Shown: positions 1 to 9,600 of the stretch, piece after piece
Position numbering within the stretch: position 1 is the first letter of the stretch
How the letters are laid out: each line of letters opens with the position of its first letter
Source of the DNA: Kineosporia aurantiaca JCM 3230
GTDB lineage: Bacteria; Actinomycetota; Actinomycetes; Actinomycetales; Kineosporiaceae
Length of the DNA stretch: 64,000 bases
Assembly: GCA_000719025.1 (NCBI GenBank)
Contig: JODP01000004.1
Location: 372,001-436,000 of the forward strand
Direction of reading: 5' to 3'
Translations under genes and position numbers: made by a program
Notes under the pieces: generated by a model
Database searches by the model: none
What the model was told of the DNA's origin: nothing
The model's input: the letters and a program-made list of their open reading frames with translations, nothing else

Positions 1-854
1 GGCGGGAACAGCAGGGACCGCCCGACCACCATGCCCCGCACCGAGGGCGAGGCCAGGGCCTTGGCCCAGGAGGCCAGCTGCGCGTCCTGGTCGCTGGAGA
101 CCTCGCCGCCGAGCAGCAGCACCGGCAGGGTGGTCGCCGCGACCACCGCCTCCATGTCCGGGACGACCGGCAGTTTCAGCCAGGTGTAGGCCGAGGTCGA
201 GGCGAGGCCGGCGGCGATGGTGGCCGAGCGGACGACTGCCTCGGTGGACAGGTCGTTGTGGACCCGGCCCTGCTCGTCCCGGCCGGAGATGAACGGCTCG
301 ACCATCGCGACCAGGCCGCGGGTGGCCAGGTCACCGATGGCCTGGGCGCAGGCCTGCAGGGTGGGGGCGCTGAGCGGATCGGCCGGGTCGATCCGCAGGA
401 GCATCTTGCCGCCCTGGTACCCGGCCTGCTGGATGGCTTCGGCGGTGGAGCCGGTGAACCGGTCGTCCATCTCGAACGTCGTGCCGGCCAAACCACCGCG
501 GTTCATCGACCCGAACACCACCTTGCCGTCCAGGGCCCCGAGCAGCAGCAGGTCCTCCAGCACGTCGGCGGTGCCGAGGACGCCGTCGACGCCCGGCCGG
601 GACAGCGCCCGCACCAGCCGGTCGAGCAGGTCGGCCCGGTCGCCCATGGCCAGCGGGTCCGGCCCGGCCCGCAGCGAACCCCGGGCGGGGTGGTCGGCGG
701 CGACGACCACCAGGCGGCCGGTCTGCCCGTCGAGGGACGAGGGCCGGGGCCGGGCCGCGGCCAGCTCGGCGATGCGGCCCGGTTCCCTCATCCGGCTGCG
801 CACGATCCGGGCCACGTCGTCGGGGGTCACCACACGGGTGCGGGAGCTGGTCAT
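1..854 (-). CDS. Cgl0159-family (beta/alpha)8 aldolase of the inositol cluster, 3' end cut by window edge
   Basis: About 284 residues are visible, reading leftwards from the ATG at 854-852; the C-terminus lies beyond base 1. The protein looks like the class-I-aldolase-like TIM-barrel family found next to iolC in actinobacteria (annotated as Cgl0159 or deoxyribose-phosphate-aldolase-like). Visible landmarks are VAADHPARGS (about residues 51-60), GSMNRGG, LLRIDPADP and YTWLKLPVVPDM, whose Lys is a candidate Schiff-base residue (inference). The start overlaps the iolC stop as ATGA, so translation is coupled to the kinase. By analogy with the inositol pathway it would cleave the phosphorylated deoxy-keto-gluconate made by IolC. 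The family assignment is fairly secure; the exact substrate is inferred from neighbours. Confidence 0.85.
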   Translation of the reverse strand, partial: MTSSRTRVVTPDDVARIVRSRMREPGRIAELAAARPRPSSLDGQTGRLVVVAADHPARGSLRAGPDPLAMGDRADLLDRLVRALSRPGVDGVLGTADVLEDLLLLGALDGKVVFGSMNRGGLAGTTFEMDDRFTGSTAEAIQQAGYQGGKMLLRIDPADPLSAPTLQACAQAIGDLATRGLVAMVEPFISGRDEQGRVHNDLSTEAVVRSATIAAGLASTSAYTWLKLPVVPDMEAVVAATTLPVLLLGGEVSSDQDAQLASWAKALASPSVRGMVVGRSLLFP

Positions 855-1825
855 GCGCTCGAGCCGTTCTGTTGAAGGGTTTTCCGGTTCAGGTAGCCGG
901 TCAGCTGGTTCAGGTCGGGCATGGCGTCGGCGCAGGCCAGCTGCCCGGCGACGTAGGAGCCGGCGGCGTTGGCCAAGGTCAGGGTCTCGCGCAGTCCGGT
1001 GCCGGTGAGCAACCCGTGGACCAGCGCACCGCCGAAGGCGTCGCCCGCCCCCAGGCCGTTCACCACGTCCACCGGCACCGGCGGAACCAGCACCTGCTCC
1101 CCCGCCCGGGATCCGAGAACCCCAGCGGGCCCCTGCTTCACGACCGCGAGATCGACCCCGGCCTCGTGCAGGGCCCGGGCCGCCGCGTGTGGGTCGCTGT
1201 GCCCCACCGCCACCCGGCACTCCTCGAGATTGCCGACCGCCACGCTCACATGGGCCAGGGCGGCGCGGATCTGCTCGGTCGCCTCGTGCTCGGAGGCCCA
1301 GAACATCGGGCGGTAGTCCAGGTCCAACACCGTGATCCCCCGCCGCCCGCGGGCCTCCAGCGCGGCCAGGGTGGCCTCCCGGCTGGGGGACGCCGACAGA
1401 CCGGTCACCGTCACCCAGAAGACGTCCGCGGCCCGGATCGCGTCGAGATCAAGATCAGCGACGCGGATCTCCAGATCGGGGGCCTTGGGGAAACGGTAGA
1501 AGTAGAGCGGGAAGTCGTCCGGCGGGAAGATCTCGCAGAACACCACCGGGGTGGGCAGGCCCGGTACCGCGTCGACGTAGCGGTCGTCGACGCCGAAGCC
1601 CTTCAGGGCCTGGTGGATGTAGCGGCCGAACGGGTCTTCCCCGGTGCGGGTGACCGTGGCCGTGCGGTGCCCGAGACGGGCGGCGGCCACGGCCACGTTG
1701 GTCGAACTTCCTCCGAGATACCGGCCGAACCGGGTGACGTCCTCCAGCCGGACGCCGGTCTGTTCGGGGTAGATGTCGACGCCGACGCGTCCCATCGTGA
1801 TCAGTTCGAACGGGCGTTCATTCAT
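851..1825 (-). CDS. iolC: 5-dehydro-2-deoxygluconokinase (PfkB family)
   Basis: A 324-residue PfkB/ribokinase-fold sugar kinase. The N-terminal GRVGVDIYP strand and the GGSSTNVAVAAARLG loop bind the sugar. The C-terminal NGLGAGDAFGGALVHG signature carries the anion hole and catalytic Asp at about residue 262. The strong IolC-like N-terminus (ITMGRVGVDIYPEQ) and its place between an IolE-like protein and a Cgl0159 aldolase support phosphorylation of 5-dehydro-2-deoxy-gluconate in inositol catabolism. Its start overlaps the upstream stop by 4 nt (1822-1825) and its stop overlaps the downstream start by 4 nt, so the three genes form one tightly coupled cytoplasmic operon. Length is normal for a single kinase; some actinobacterial IolC proteins are fused to the aldolase, which is a separate gene here. 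Confidence 0.93.
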   Translation of the reverse strand: MNERPFELITMGRVGVDIYPEQTGVRLEDVTRFGRYLGGSSTNVAVAAARLGHRTATVTRTGEDPFGRYIHQALKGFGVDDRYVDAVPGLPTPVVFCEIFPPDDFPLYFYRFPKAPDLEIRVADLDLDAIRAADVFWVTVTGLSASPSREATLAALEARGRRGITVLDLDYRPMFWASEHEATEQIRAALAHVSVAVGNLEECRVAVGHSDPHAAARALHEAGVDLAVVKQGPAGVLGSRAGEQVLVPPVPVDVVNGLGAGDAFGGALVHGLLTGTGLRETLTLANAAGSYVAGQLACADAMPDLNQLTGYLNRKTLQQNGSSA

Positions 1826-2742
1826 GCGCGCACACCAGCAGAGGACGCCCGGAGCGCCTCGGTGACGAAGTCGAGACAGCGGCGCACATCGGCTACCGGT
1901 CCCTCACCGGCCGGCTCGCCGTCGAGCAGCATCAGGTCCTGTTCCAGGACGTACCAGCCCTGGTACCCGGCCCCCTCCAGGGCGTCGATCATCGCCCGGA
2001 CATCCACCGATCCCTCCCCCAGAGGCCGCCAGAGCCCTTCGGCCACCGCGTCCGAGAACGTCAGGTCGCCCGCCACCACCCGGGCCGCCTGAGCGGCGTC
2101 CACGTCCTTGAGGTGCACATGCGCCACCCGCTGGGGATTGGCCACCGCGATCGCCACCGGATCGGCGCCCGCGGCGACCAGGTGACCGGTGTCGATGCAC
2201 AGGCCGATCCGGGCGCCGTCCAGCACCCGCTGCACGTCCTGCGCGCTCTCGACCAGAGTCCCCATGTGCGGGTGGACCACGGCCAGCAGCCCGCGGGCCG
2301 CGGCCCGCTCGGCGAGTGCGTCCAGGTTGGCCAGCAGGGTGTTCCACTGGCTCTGGTCGAGCTCCGGCCGCACGTCGTAACCGTCCTGACCGGTCGCCGC
2401 CGCCAGCACCACCACCCGAGCGCCGGCGGCCAGGCAGGCGTCGGCGAAGGCGTCCAGTTCCGGACCCGGGTCGTGGGCCGGGTCGTGCAGCACGACGGGG
2501 AGGAATCCGCCGATGCCCTGGAGCCCGAACTGCGCCAGCCGGGACGCTTTTTCGCCGGGATCGGCCGGGAGGAAGAAGTCGGGGCCGAACTCCGTGGCCC
2601 GCAGCCCCAGCGATCGCATGTCGGCCAGGACCCGCTCGGCCGGCAGCTGATACCCCCAGCCCGGCACCTCGCAGACGCCCCAGGAGATCGGGGCGCCGGC
2701 GATCCGGGCGAGCGGGTCGATCGGGTCGGGAGTGCCGTTCAT
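1822..2742 (-). CDS. iolE: IolE-like TIM-barrel sugar isomerase/dehydratase
   Basis: A 306-residue xylose-isomerase-like TIM barrel. Its N-terminus, APISWGVCEVPGWGYQLP, is the hallmark of the actinobacterial IolE (inosose dehydratase) group. Metal-ligand-type motifs follow: VVHPHMGTLVE, IGLCIDTGHLVAAGADP and VAHVHLKDVD. It probably dehydrates scyllo-inosose or a related keto-inositol using a divalent metal (family knowledge). It is the first gene of the minus operon; the ATG at 2742 follows an AGGGA-type ribosome-binding site. The promoter region is shared with the divergent GntR gene and contains its two putative operators. Whether the substrate is scyllo-inosose or another cyclitol or sugar cannot be decided here, because iolG, iolD and iolB are not in the window. 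Confidence 0.82.
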   Translation of the reverse strand: MNGTPDPIDPLARIAGAPISWGVCEVPGWGYQLPAERVLADMRSLGLRATEFGPDFFLPADPGEKASRLAQFGLQGIGGFLPVVLHDPAHDPGPELDAFADACLAAGARVVVLAAATGQDGYDVRPELDQSQWNTLLANLDALAERAAARGLLAVVHPHMGTLVESAQDVQRVLDGARIGLCIDTGHLVAAGADPVAIAVANPQRVAHVHLKDVDAAQAARVVAGDLTFSDAVAEGLWRPLGEGSVDVRAMIDALEGAGYQGWYVLEQDLMLLDGEPAGEGPVADVRRCLDFVTEALRASSAGVRA

Positions 2743-2771
2743 GGTGATGGTGATCCCTTCTCGGGCATCGT

Positions 2772-2789
2772 GGTTTGTCAGGACAAACC
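2772..2789. promoter_or_regulatory. Operator O1 for the GntR repressor (18-bp palindrome)
   Basis: An 18-bp perfect inverted repeat with half-site GGTTTGTC, a 2-nt centre (AG) and GACAAACC. Half-sites with a TTGTC core are typical of GntR/HutC regulators. It lies 30 bp upstream of the iolE-like start and so could repress the inositol operon. A second copy of its 14-bp core is at 2831-2844. Confidence 0.75.
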
Positions 2790-2830
2790 CTCGGTGCGAG
2801 TGTGCGCACCGGTTCGCCTGAGCGTCAAGG

Positions 2831-2844
2831 TTTGTCAGGACAAA
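2831..2844. promoter_or_regulatory. Operator O2 for the GntR repressor
   Basis: Identical 14-bp core to O1 (TTTGTC, AG, GACAAA), 57 bp away in the same orientation, and 35 bp before the GTG of the GntR gene. The two sites in one divergent intergenic region suggest repression of the iol operon together with autoregulation. Confidence 0.75.
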
Positions 2845-2878
2845 TGGACGGGAAATCCGGCGCCGCTACCCTGGCCCG

Positions 2879-3619
2879 GTGAACCGCAGAATCACGTTCA
2901 GCGTGGATCGTTCGAGCCCCACGCCGCTCTACTTCCAGGTGTCGGACCAGGTCGAGGCCGCGATCGTGGCCGGCCGGCTCCGGCCCGGCGACCGCCTGGA
3001 CACCGAGGTGGCGCTGGCCCAGGAGCTCGGGCTGTCCCGCCCGACCGTGCGCCAGGCGATCCAGCTGCTGGTGGACCGGGGCCTGCTGGTGCGCAAGCGC
3101 GGCGTCGGCACCCAGGTCACCCACGGCCAGGTGCGCCGGTCGCTGGAACTCACCAGCCTGTACGACGACCTGAGCCTGGCCGGGCAGCAGCCCCGCACCG
3201 ACGTGCTCAGCCTCACCCGCCGGCCGGCCGACGCCGAGACCGCCGGTGAACTCCGACTGGAGCCCGGCACCGAGGTCTGGGCCCTGGAACGGCTCCGTCA
3301 CGTCGGTGGCGAGCCACTGGCCTACATGCGTAATCACATCCCGGTGAAGGTCGCCGACCTGTCGGCCTTCGACCTCACCGGGGACGGCCTCTACGCCTCC
3401 CTACGGCGTTGTGGAGTGAGCCTGGCCGTGGCCCGCCAGCGCATCGGATCGCGGCGGGCCACCGCCGCTGAGGCCGCCCTGCTCGAGGAGAGCCGGGGTG
3501 CGCCCCTGCTCACCATGCGACGAGCAGTGGACGACCGCGACGGACGGCCGGTCGAACTGGGCCGCCACGCCTACCGACCCCGCCTGTACGCCTTCGACTT
3601 CACCCTCGTCCAGCGCTGA
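2879..3619 (+). CDS. GntR/HutC-family transcriptional repressor
   Basis: A 246-residue regulator starting at a GTG (MNRRITFSVDR). Residues about 12-80 form the GntR winged helix, with recognition helix LGLSRPTVRQAIQLLVDRGLL. Residues about 95-245 form a UTRA ligand-binding domain (QQPRTDVLSLTRRPADAE, VWALERLRHVGGEPLAYMRN, KVADLSAFDLTGDGLY). It is divergent from the iol-type operon. Two TTTGTC palindromes in the shared 136-bp gap are the obvious targets, so it is probably the inositol-pathway repressor, with an intermediate as inducer (inference). Its 3' end overlaps the convergent alpha-mannosidase gene by 20 bp. Confidence 0.92.
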   Translation: MNRRITFSVDRSSPTPLYFQVSDQVEAAIVAGRLRPGDRLDTEVALAQELGLSRPTVRQAIQLLVDRGLLVRKRGVGTQVTHGQVRRSLELTSLYDDLSLAGQQPRTDVLSLTRRPADAETAGELRLEPGTEVWALERLRHVGGEPLAYMRNHIPVKVADLSAFDLTGDGLYASLRRCGVSLAVARQRIGSRRATAAEAALLEESRGAPLLTMRRAVDDRDGRPVELGRHAYRPRLYAFDFTLVQR

Positions 3620-6600
3620 CCGACCTCACATATCGAAGGGTCAGGAGCTCGAAAGGCCGGAAGACATGGGTGACGTCGCCCTTGTCGGTCAGCTCGCACG
3701 AACCACTCTCCTGCTCCAGCAGATTCGTCACGCGCACACCGTCGTGTTCGAAGGACGCACGCACCCGGGCCGGCGTGCGCCGCCCCAGAGACTCGTACAG
3801 ACGCACCACCACGTCGCCGCTTCCGTCATCCGCAAGCTTGACGGTCTCGACCAGCACACCGTCGCCTTCGGCCTGGACCAGCGGCACGACGTCCGTGCCC
3901 CCGTCCACTTCCCGCGGGGCGAATGTCAGGTCGTAACCCGCCTCGACGGTCCGGGCGATGTCAGCCCCCGGTACGAGAACGCTAGCGAAACGGTGCTTTC
4001 CCTGGTCGGTCTCGGGATCCGGGAACAACGGGGCCCGCAGCAGCGTCTGGCGCACGATCGTCATCGGCCCTTCAGGGTCGCGCTCGCGCACCACGTCGTG
4101 ACCGTACGTCGTGGCATTGGCCAGGCCGACGCCGTACCCGTTCTCTGCCACGTGGAGCCAGCGGTGGGCGCAGATCTCGTACTTCGCCTCCTCCCAGCTG
4201 GTGTTCGTGGTCGTCGGGCGGCGAACATACCCGAACTGGGTCTCGGCCGAGGACTCGCCGGCGTCGATCCGGAACGGGAAGGCGAGCTTGAGCACCTGCT
4301 CCCGCTCGTGCCAGTCCACATCGGTCTCGATGCCCACGGTCACCGCACCGCGCCGAAGGGTGATGCGCTGTTCGACCTGCGAGGCACCGAAGCTCCGCCA
4401 CACTCCCACAGTGGCCGAACCCGGCCCACTGGAGACGATCTCGACCTTCGCCGGCCCGTCCAGATCGGTCACAGCCTGGCGGTAGTGGTCGTCCAGATCC
4501 CACGCATCCCACTCCGTGGGCAGATCCGGATGCAGCTGCAGGAGGTTGCCCGGCCGCGCGGCAGAGAACAGCGGGCGCCCGGCGTCCAGCTCCACGAGGA
4601 GTCCACGATCGTCGATCACGACCCGGACCAGGCCGTTGTCCAGGACCAGACCAGAATCCTCACGGGTGACGACCACGTCGGAGCCGGCCGGCGCCGACGC
4701 CTCACCGGCGCCCAGCGGGGCCACCCCGGCGCGGGTGAACGGCGAGGCATTGAAGAGCAACGTTCGCTCGCCCGGACCGGCCAGGTTCGCAATCGATACA
4801 GCAATGGACGCCCGTAGGGTCTCGGCGACCTCGGCATGCGTCTGCTCGGCCTCTCGGTGCACCCAGGCGATCGAGCTACCCGGAAGAATGTCGTGGAACT
4901 GCAGCAGCAGAAGCTTCTTCCAGGCCTCGGCCAGCACCTCGGCCGGGTAGGCGGATCCGGTGCGCACCGACGCGGTCGCGGCCCAGAGCTCGGCCTCCCG
5001 CAGCAGGGATTCCACCAGACGGTTGCCCTGCTTGGTCTTGGCCTGGGAGGTGTAGGTGCCGCGGTGCAGCTCCAGGTACATCTCTCCCTTCCAGACCGCC
5101 GCGGGCGCCGGGCTCTCGGCCTCGGCGGCGGCGAAGAACTGGGCGGGAGAGGCCAGCTTGACGCGGGGAATTCCTTCGAGATCGGCCGAGCGGTGCGCGG
5201 CCGAGACCATCTCCCGGGTCGGCCCACCGCCACCGTCGCCCCAGCCGTACGGCGCCAGGGACATCGAGCTGGTCAGGTGGTCGGCGAAGTTGTTCTCGGC
5301 GAAGGCCAGTTCCTCGGCGCTCAGCTGGGCGTTGTAGGTCTCGATCGGCGGCATGTGGGTGAACAACTCAGACCCGTCGTGGCCCTCCCAGCGGAAGGTG
5401 TGGTGCGGCATCCGGTTCACCCGGTTCCAGGACAGCTTCTGGGTGAAGAACCAGCGGGCCCCGGCGCCCTTGGCGATCTGTGGAAGGGCTCCGGAGTAGC
5501 CGAAACTGTCCGGCAGCCAGACCTCCTCGCAGAGCACCCCGAACTCCTCCTGGAAGAACCGCTGCCCGAAGGTGAACTGACGCACCAGCGCCTCACCACC
5601 GGGCATGTTGGTGTCGGCCTCGACCCACATGCCGCCGATCGGCACGAACCGGCCCTCGGCCACCCGGGCGCGGATCCGCTCGAACAGGCCCGGGTAGAAC
5701 TGCTTGATCCAGGTCAGCTGCTGGGCCGAGGAGGTGGCGAAGACGAAGTCCGCGTCCTGGTCCATCAGGTCGAGCACGTTCGAGAAGGTGCGGGCGCACT
5801 TGCGCACGGTCTCGCGCACCGGCCACAGCCAGGCCGAGTCGATGTGGGCGTGACCGGTGGCGTAGACGGTGTGGGCGCTGGCGTGGGCCGGGCGCCGGAG
5901 CACCTCGCGCAGTTCGGCCCGGCCCGCACCCGCCGTCCCCGAGATGTCGGAGGGGTCAAGGGCGTTGATCATCCGCTCCAGCGCCCCGGCGATCTGCCAG
6001 CGCCGCGGCCCGTTCGGCGGCGACTGCTCCAGCACCCCGGTGAGCACCCTGACGTCCTGCAGCAGTTCGTACACCTCGACGTCCAGGAGAGCGACGTCCG
6101 CGCTCCTGAGCTCGTACCGAGGGGCATCACCGGCCGTCTCCCACAGCCCCAGCGGCGTGGAGGTGAAACTGACGACGTCCGAACCGGCGACATTGGGATT
6201 GGCGGCCGCCTCAACCCAGAACCGCACGGCCTCGCCCGCCTCGGCCTCCAGCGGGACGTAGTGGTTCCAGGGCGAGAGGCCCTTCAAGGGCTGGCCGTCG
6301 AGGGAGTAGGCCAGTCCTTCGGCCTGGAAACCCGGCTGAGCGTGGGTGAATCCGAGATCGATGACGGCTTCGAGGCGGGTTCCGCGGCGCAGGTCGCTGC
6401 CGTGCGCCCATTCCGGCGGGACGGTGGCCCGCACGTCGAGCCAGACCGTGTCCCAGGCCCGGCCCCACGACGATCCGGCCGGCAGCGGCGTGAACTCCCC
6501 GGCCGTCGCCTCGGCGAACGGCACCGGTTCGCCGCCGATCACCCGATGGGTGATGTCCAGGGGCGCCCGGGCCCGGTAGAGGCGCGGCTCTATCCGCTCC

Positions 6601-6665
6601 TGGACGAAGCGGACGGCGCGCAGTTCCATCTGGCGCAGCCGGGTCTTCTGGCGGGTCTCGATCAT
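3600..6665 (-). CDS. GH38 alpha-mannosidase (long type)
   Basis: A 1021-residue glycoside hydrolase family 38 enzyme, close to the usual 1000-1050 residues of bacterial and lysosomal-like alpha-mannosidases. After an N-terminal beta domain, the catalytic (beta/alpha)7 barrel starts with zinc ligands HAHIDSAWLWP (H272, H274/D276 region). It continues with the nucleophile motif LPDSFGYSG (Asp at about 386) and the middle helical segment, then the C-terminal beta-sandwiches. There is no signal peptide, so it acts in the cytosol on imported mannosides. The ATG at 6665 was chosen because it overlaps the GH2 stop as ATGA, follows GAAAGG, and gives the conserved N-terminus MIETRQKTRLRQMELR; the open frame upstream of it is only antisense coding noise. 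It is the last gene of the operon and converges on the GntR gene. Confidence 0.92.
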   Translation of the reverse strand: MIETRQKTRLRQMELRAVRFVQERIEPRLYRARAPLDITHRVIGGEPVPFAEATAGEFTPLPAGSSWGRAWDTVWLDVRATVPPEWAHGSDLRRGTRLEAVIDLGFTHAQPGFQAEGLAYSLDGQPLKGLSPWNHYVPLEAEAGEAVRFWVEAAANPNVAGSDVVSFTSTPLGLWETAGDAPRYELRSADVALLDVEVYELLQDVRVLTGVLEQSPPNGPRRWQIAGALERMINALDPSDISGTAGAGRAELREVLRRPAHASAHTVYATGHAHIDSAWLWPVRETVRKCARTFSNVLDLMDQDADFVFATSSAQQLTWIKQFYPGLFERIRARVAEGRFVPIGGMWVEADTNMPGGEALVRQFTFGQRFFQEEFGVLCEEVWLPDSFGYSGALPQIAKGAGARWFFTQKLSWNRVNRMPHHTFRWEGHDGSELFTHMPPIETYNAQLSAEELAFAENNFADHLTSSMSLAPYGWGDGGGGPTREMVSAAHRSADLEGIPRVKLASPAQFFAAAEAESPAPAAVWKGEMYLELHRGTYTSQAKTKQGNRLVESLLREAELWAATASVRTGSAYPAEVLAEAWKKLLLLQFHDILPGSSIAWVHREAEQTHAEVAETLRASIAVSIANLAGPGERTLLFNASPFTRAGVAPLGAGEASAPAGSDVVVTREDSGLVLDNGLVRVVIDDRGLLVELDAGRPLFSAARPGNLLQLHPDLPTEWDAWDLDDHYRQAVTDLDGPAKVEIVSSGPGSATVGVWRSFGASQVEQRITLRRGAVTVGIETDVDWHEREQVLKLAFPFRIDAGESSAETQFGYVRRPTTTNTSWEEAKYEICAHRWLHVAENGYGVGLANATTYGHDVVRERDPEGPMTIVRQTLLRAPLFPDPETDQGKHRFASVLVPGADIARTVEAGYDLTFAPREVDGGTDVVPLVQAEGDGVLVETVKLADDGSGDVVVRLYESLGRRTPARVRASFEHDGVRVTNLLEQESGSCELTDKGDVTHVFRPFELLTLRYVRSVSAGRG

Positions 6666-9600
6666 GGACGGGGTCCGGCCTTTCCGAGCGGGGTGAATCC
6701 GAGCATGAGAGAGCGCGACTCCAGGCGCAAGAGGGTGTCGGGCCAGGCGTCCGGCCCGCAGGCCCGCGATCCGAGCCCGTTCTGTGCCACGTCGATGAAG
6801 AGGTAGGACGCCGAACTGGCGGGCAGCTCGTGCTGGTGCCGGGCCCGGGCGGTCTGTTCCGCCGTGTGCCGGGCCAGCCCGAACCCGGGCCGTCGCCCGC
6901 GAACGTCCGGCCGCGCGTCCATCCGCAACCACGCGTCCTCACCGGACGACAGGGTCAGCGAGCGCAGATCACTGCGGTGCCCGCTCTCCTGCGGACGGGC
7001 GTAGCGGACCGTCAGGTCGTCGATGTGCTCGGCGTACCGGCCCACCAGAACACCGCGGCGGGAGTCGGGGTAGGAGTCGCCCGGGCCGGTGCCGAACCAG
7101 TCGGCCCGGTCCACCGACGAGGGCAGATCAAACCGGAGCCCGATCCGGGGGAACACCAGGTCCCAGCGTGAAGTGGGCTCGATCTGCGCGTGCAGCCACA
7201 GCTGTCCCTCGCGCAGGCTCCAGTCCTCCTCCAGCGTCACCGCCTGGCGCTGGTCGGCGGCCGCGTACCGGGTGCGCAGGCGGATCCCGGTCCCGGTGCG
7301 GGCGATGTCCTGCACCCGGGCCACGATCCGGTCCAGGCCCGCCTGCCGCCACTGGTCGGCGTACGAGGGGCCGGGGATGCCCAGTCCGCGGCCCTCCATC
7401 GGATCACTGCGGTCGTAGCTGCCCATGTGCGATCCACCGTCGTTGTCGGTGGGGGCCCGCCACAGCTGCAGGCTCGGCCCGTGGACGGGCAGCCCGGCCA
7501 GCTCGACCAGGCGACCGTCGACGAACCGGGCCGGCCCGAGTTCGAGCTCGCCGCCGGCGTCCCCGCTCGTCGGACTCCAGGACCACGGCAAGGCAGACGT
7601 CGGCGGAGTGAGATCGAGCTGGGCCGCGGCCAGGACGTGCCCGGCCGGCGCCCAGTCGGTGGGGGCGGCCAGCTCGGCCTGCACGGTCAGCCAGGTCTCA
7701 CCGGTGCCGGCGATGTCCACCTGAGGCAGTTCCAGCTCGGTCTCGTCCCCCGCCTCAAGCGGATCGCCGACCTTCAGCTCACCGGAGGCGATCAGCTCCC
7801 CGTCGTGCTCGGCCCGCCAGGTGAAGGTCAGGTCACCGGTGTCGCCGGAGTGCCGCCGGTTCGAGATCCGGACCCGCTCGCCCCGGTCGAAGGCGAAGCG
7901 GATCGGGGCGACGACGGCGGCGAACTCGGACAGGCCCGGGGTCGGGGTGTCGTCGGACAGCACCATGCCGTCCATGCAGAACTGCCCGTCGTGCACGACC
8001 TCGCCGAAGTCGCCGCCGTAGCCGAAGAACTCGGTGCCGTCGGCGGTATGGGTGCGCAGGCCGTGATCGCGCCACTCCCAGACGAAACCGCCGTGCAGGC
8101 GCGGGTACTCGTCCACCAGGTTCTCGTACAGATCGAGACCGCCCGGACCGTTGCCCATGGCATGGACGTACTCACACAGCAGGAACGGTTTGCGGCGCTG
8201 ACGGGCGGACTGGGCGCCGGAGGCGTTCAGCAGCAGGGAGGTGGAGCCGTCGCCGATGCTACGGGTCTCGGCGATGGACGGGTACATCCTGGAGTACACG
8301 TCGGTGTAGTCGCCGGCGTGGTCGCCCTCGTAGTGGATGGGCCGCTCCGGGTCGCGGGCCCGGGTCCAGGCCGCCGCGGCGGCCAGGTTCGCTCCGGTGC
8401 CGGACTCGTTGCCGAGCGACCACATCACGATGCTGGGATGGTTCTTGTCGCGCTCGACGGCCCGCTGCATGCGGTCGACGAAGGCCTGGCGCCAGTTCGG
8501 GTCCTCGCTCGGGTTGTCCTTCCACTCGTCCTCTCCCCCACCGGGATGGAAGATGTCGGAACCGTGGTGGAAGGCGTGGGTCTCGATGTCGTTCTCGAGC
8601 ATCACCCAGAAGCCGAGCTCGTCGGCCAGGTCGAGCAGCCGGGGATGCGGCGGATAATGGGCGGTGCGGATCGCGTTGACGTTGAACCGCTTCATCTGAG
8701 CAAGGTCTCGCCGGGCGTGGTCCTCGTCGAAGACCCGCCCCCGGTCCGGATGGGTCTCGTGGCGGTTCATCCCGTGGAACACCACCCGGCGGCCGTTCAC
8801 CAGGAACTGATCGCCGACGATCGCGACGGTCCGGAACCCGATGCGCAGAGCGATGGTCTCGCTCTGCCCGGCGCTGATCACGCTCACGTCGTACAAGTTC
8901 GGCCGTTCGGCCGACCACGGCCGCACCGGACCTACCTCGATGGGCACCACATCGTCCGGTGCGTCCCAGGTTTGGTCGACGCCCAAGTCGGGAACGACGA
9001 GACGGACCGGGAAGGCGCCTGCCGTTGAACGGATCTCGGTGCTGATCCGTCCGGTACCGGACTCATGATCGTAAGCCGCGCGCAGCCAAACGTCATCAAT
9101 TCCCCGTACCGGCCGCGCCTGCAAGGTGACGCTACGGAAGATGCCCGGCAGCCACCACTGGTCCTGGTCCTCCACGTAGGTCGAGGCCGACCACTGGTGA
9201 ACGCGCACAGCGATGACGTTCTCGCCCTCCCGCAACGCCGCCGTGACGTCGAACTCCTGAGCCAGCCGGGAACCAGTACCGACGCCGACCGGCTCACCGT
9301 TGACCCAGACCTTGTAGCGGGACTCCACCCCGTCGAAGCGCAGCACTACGGCCTCGAAGGCGTTCCGGTCCAGCCATTCACCGGAAATCGTGAAGGTGCG
9401 CCGATGGTCACCGGTCGGGTTGTCGTCGGGCGGGTGCGGAGGGTCCTGCGGGAACGGCAACTGGACGTTGGTGTAGATCGGGCCGCCGTACTTCCCCTCC
9501 CCTTTCAGCACCCAATGACACGGCAACTCCAGGGTGTCCCAGGCCGAGTCGTCGAAATCGACCGCAGCGAAACCCTCGTCGCCTTCTCCGGGTGGCAGCA

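Noticed and set aside
4836..6806. 656-residue plus-strand open frame
   Set aside because: It is antisense to the GH38 gene, has no domain and an unnatural composition (G/R/P/H-rich); long antisense frames are expected at this GC content.
7190..9028. 612-residue plus-strand open frame
   Set aside because: Antisense to LacZ-type GH2, low complexity, no domain.
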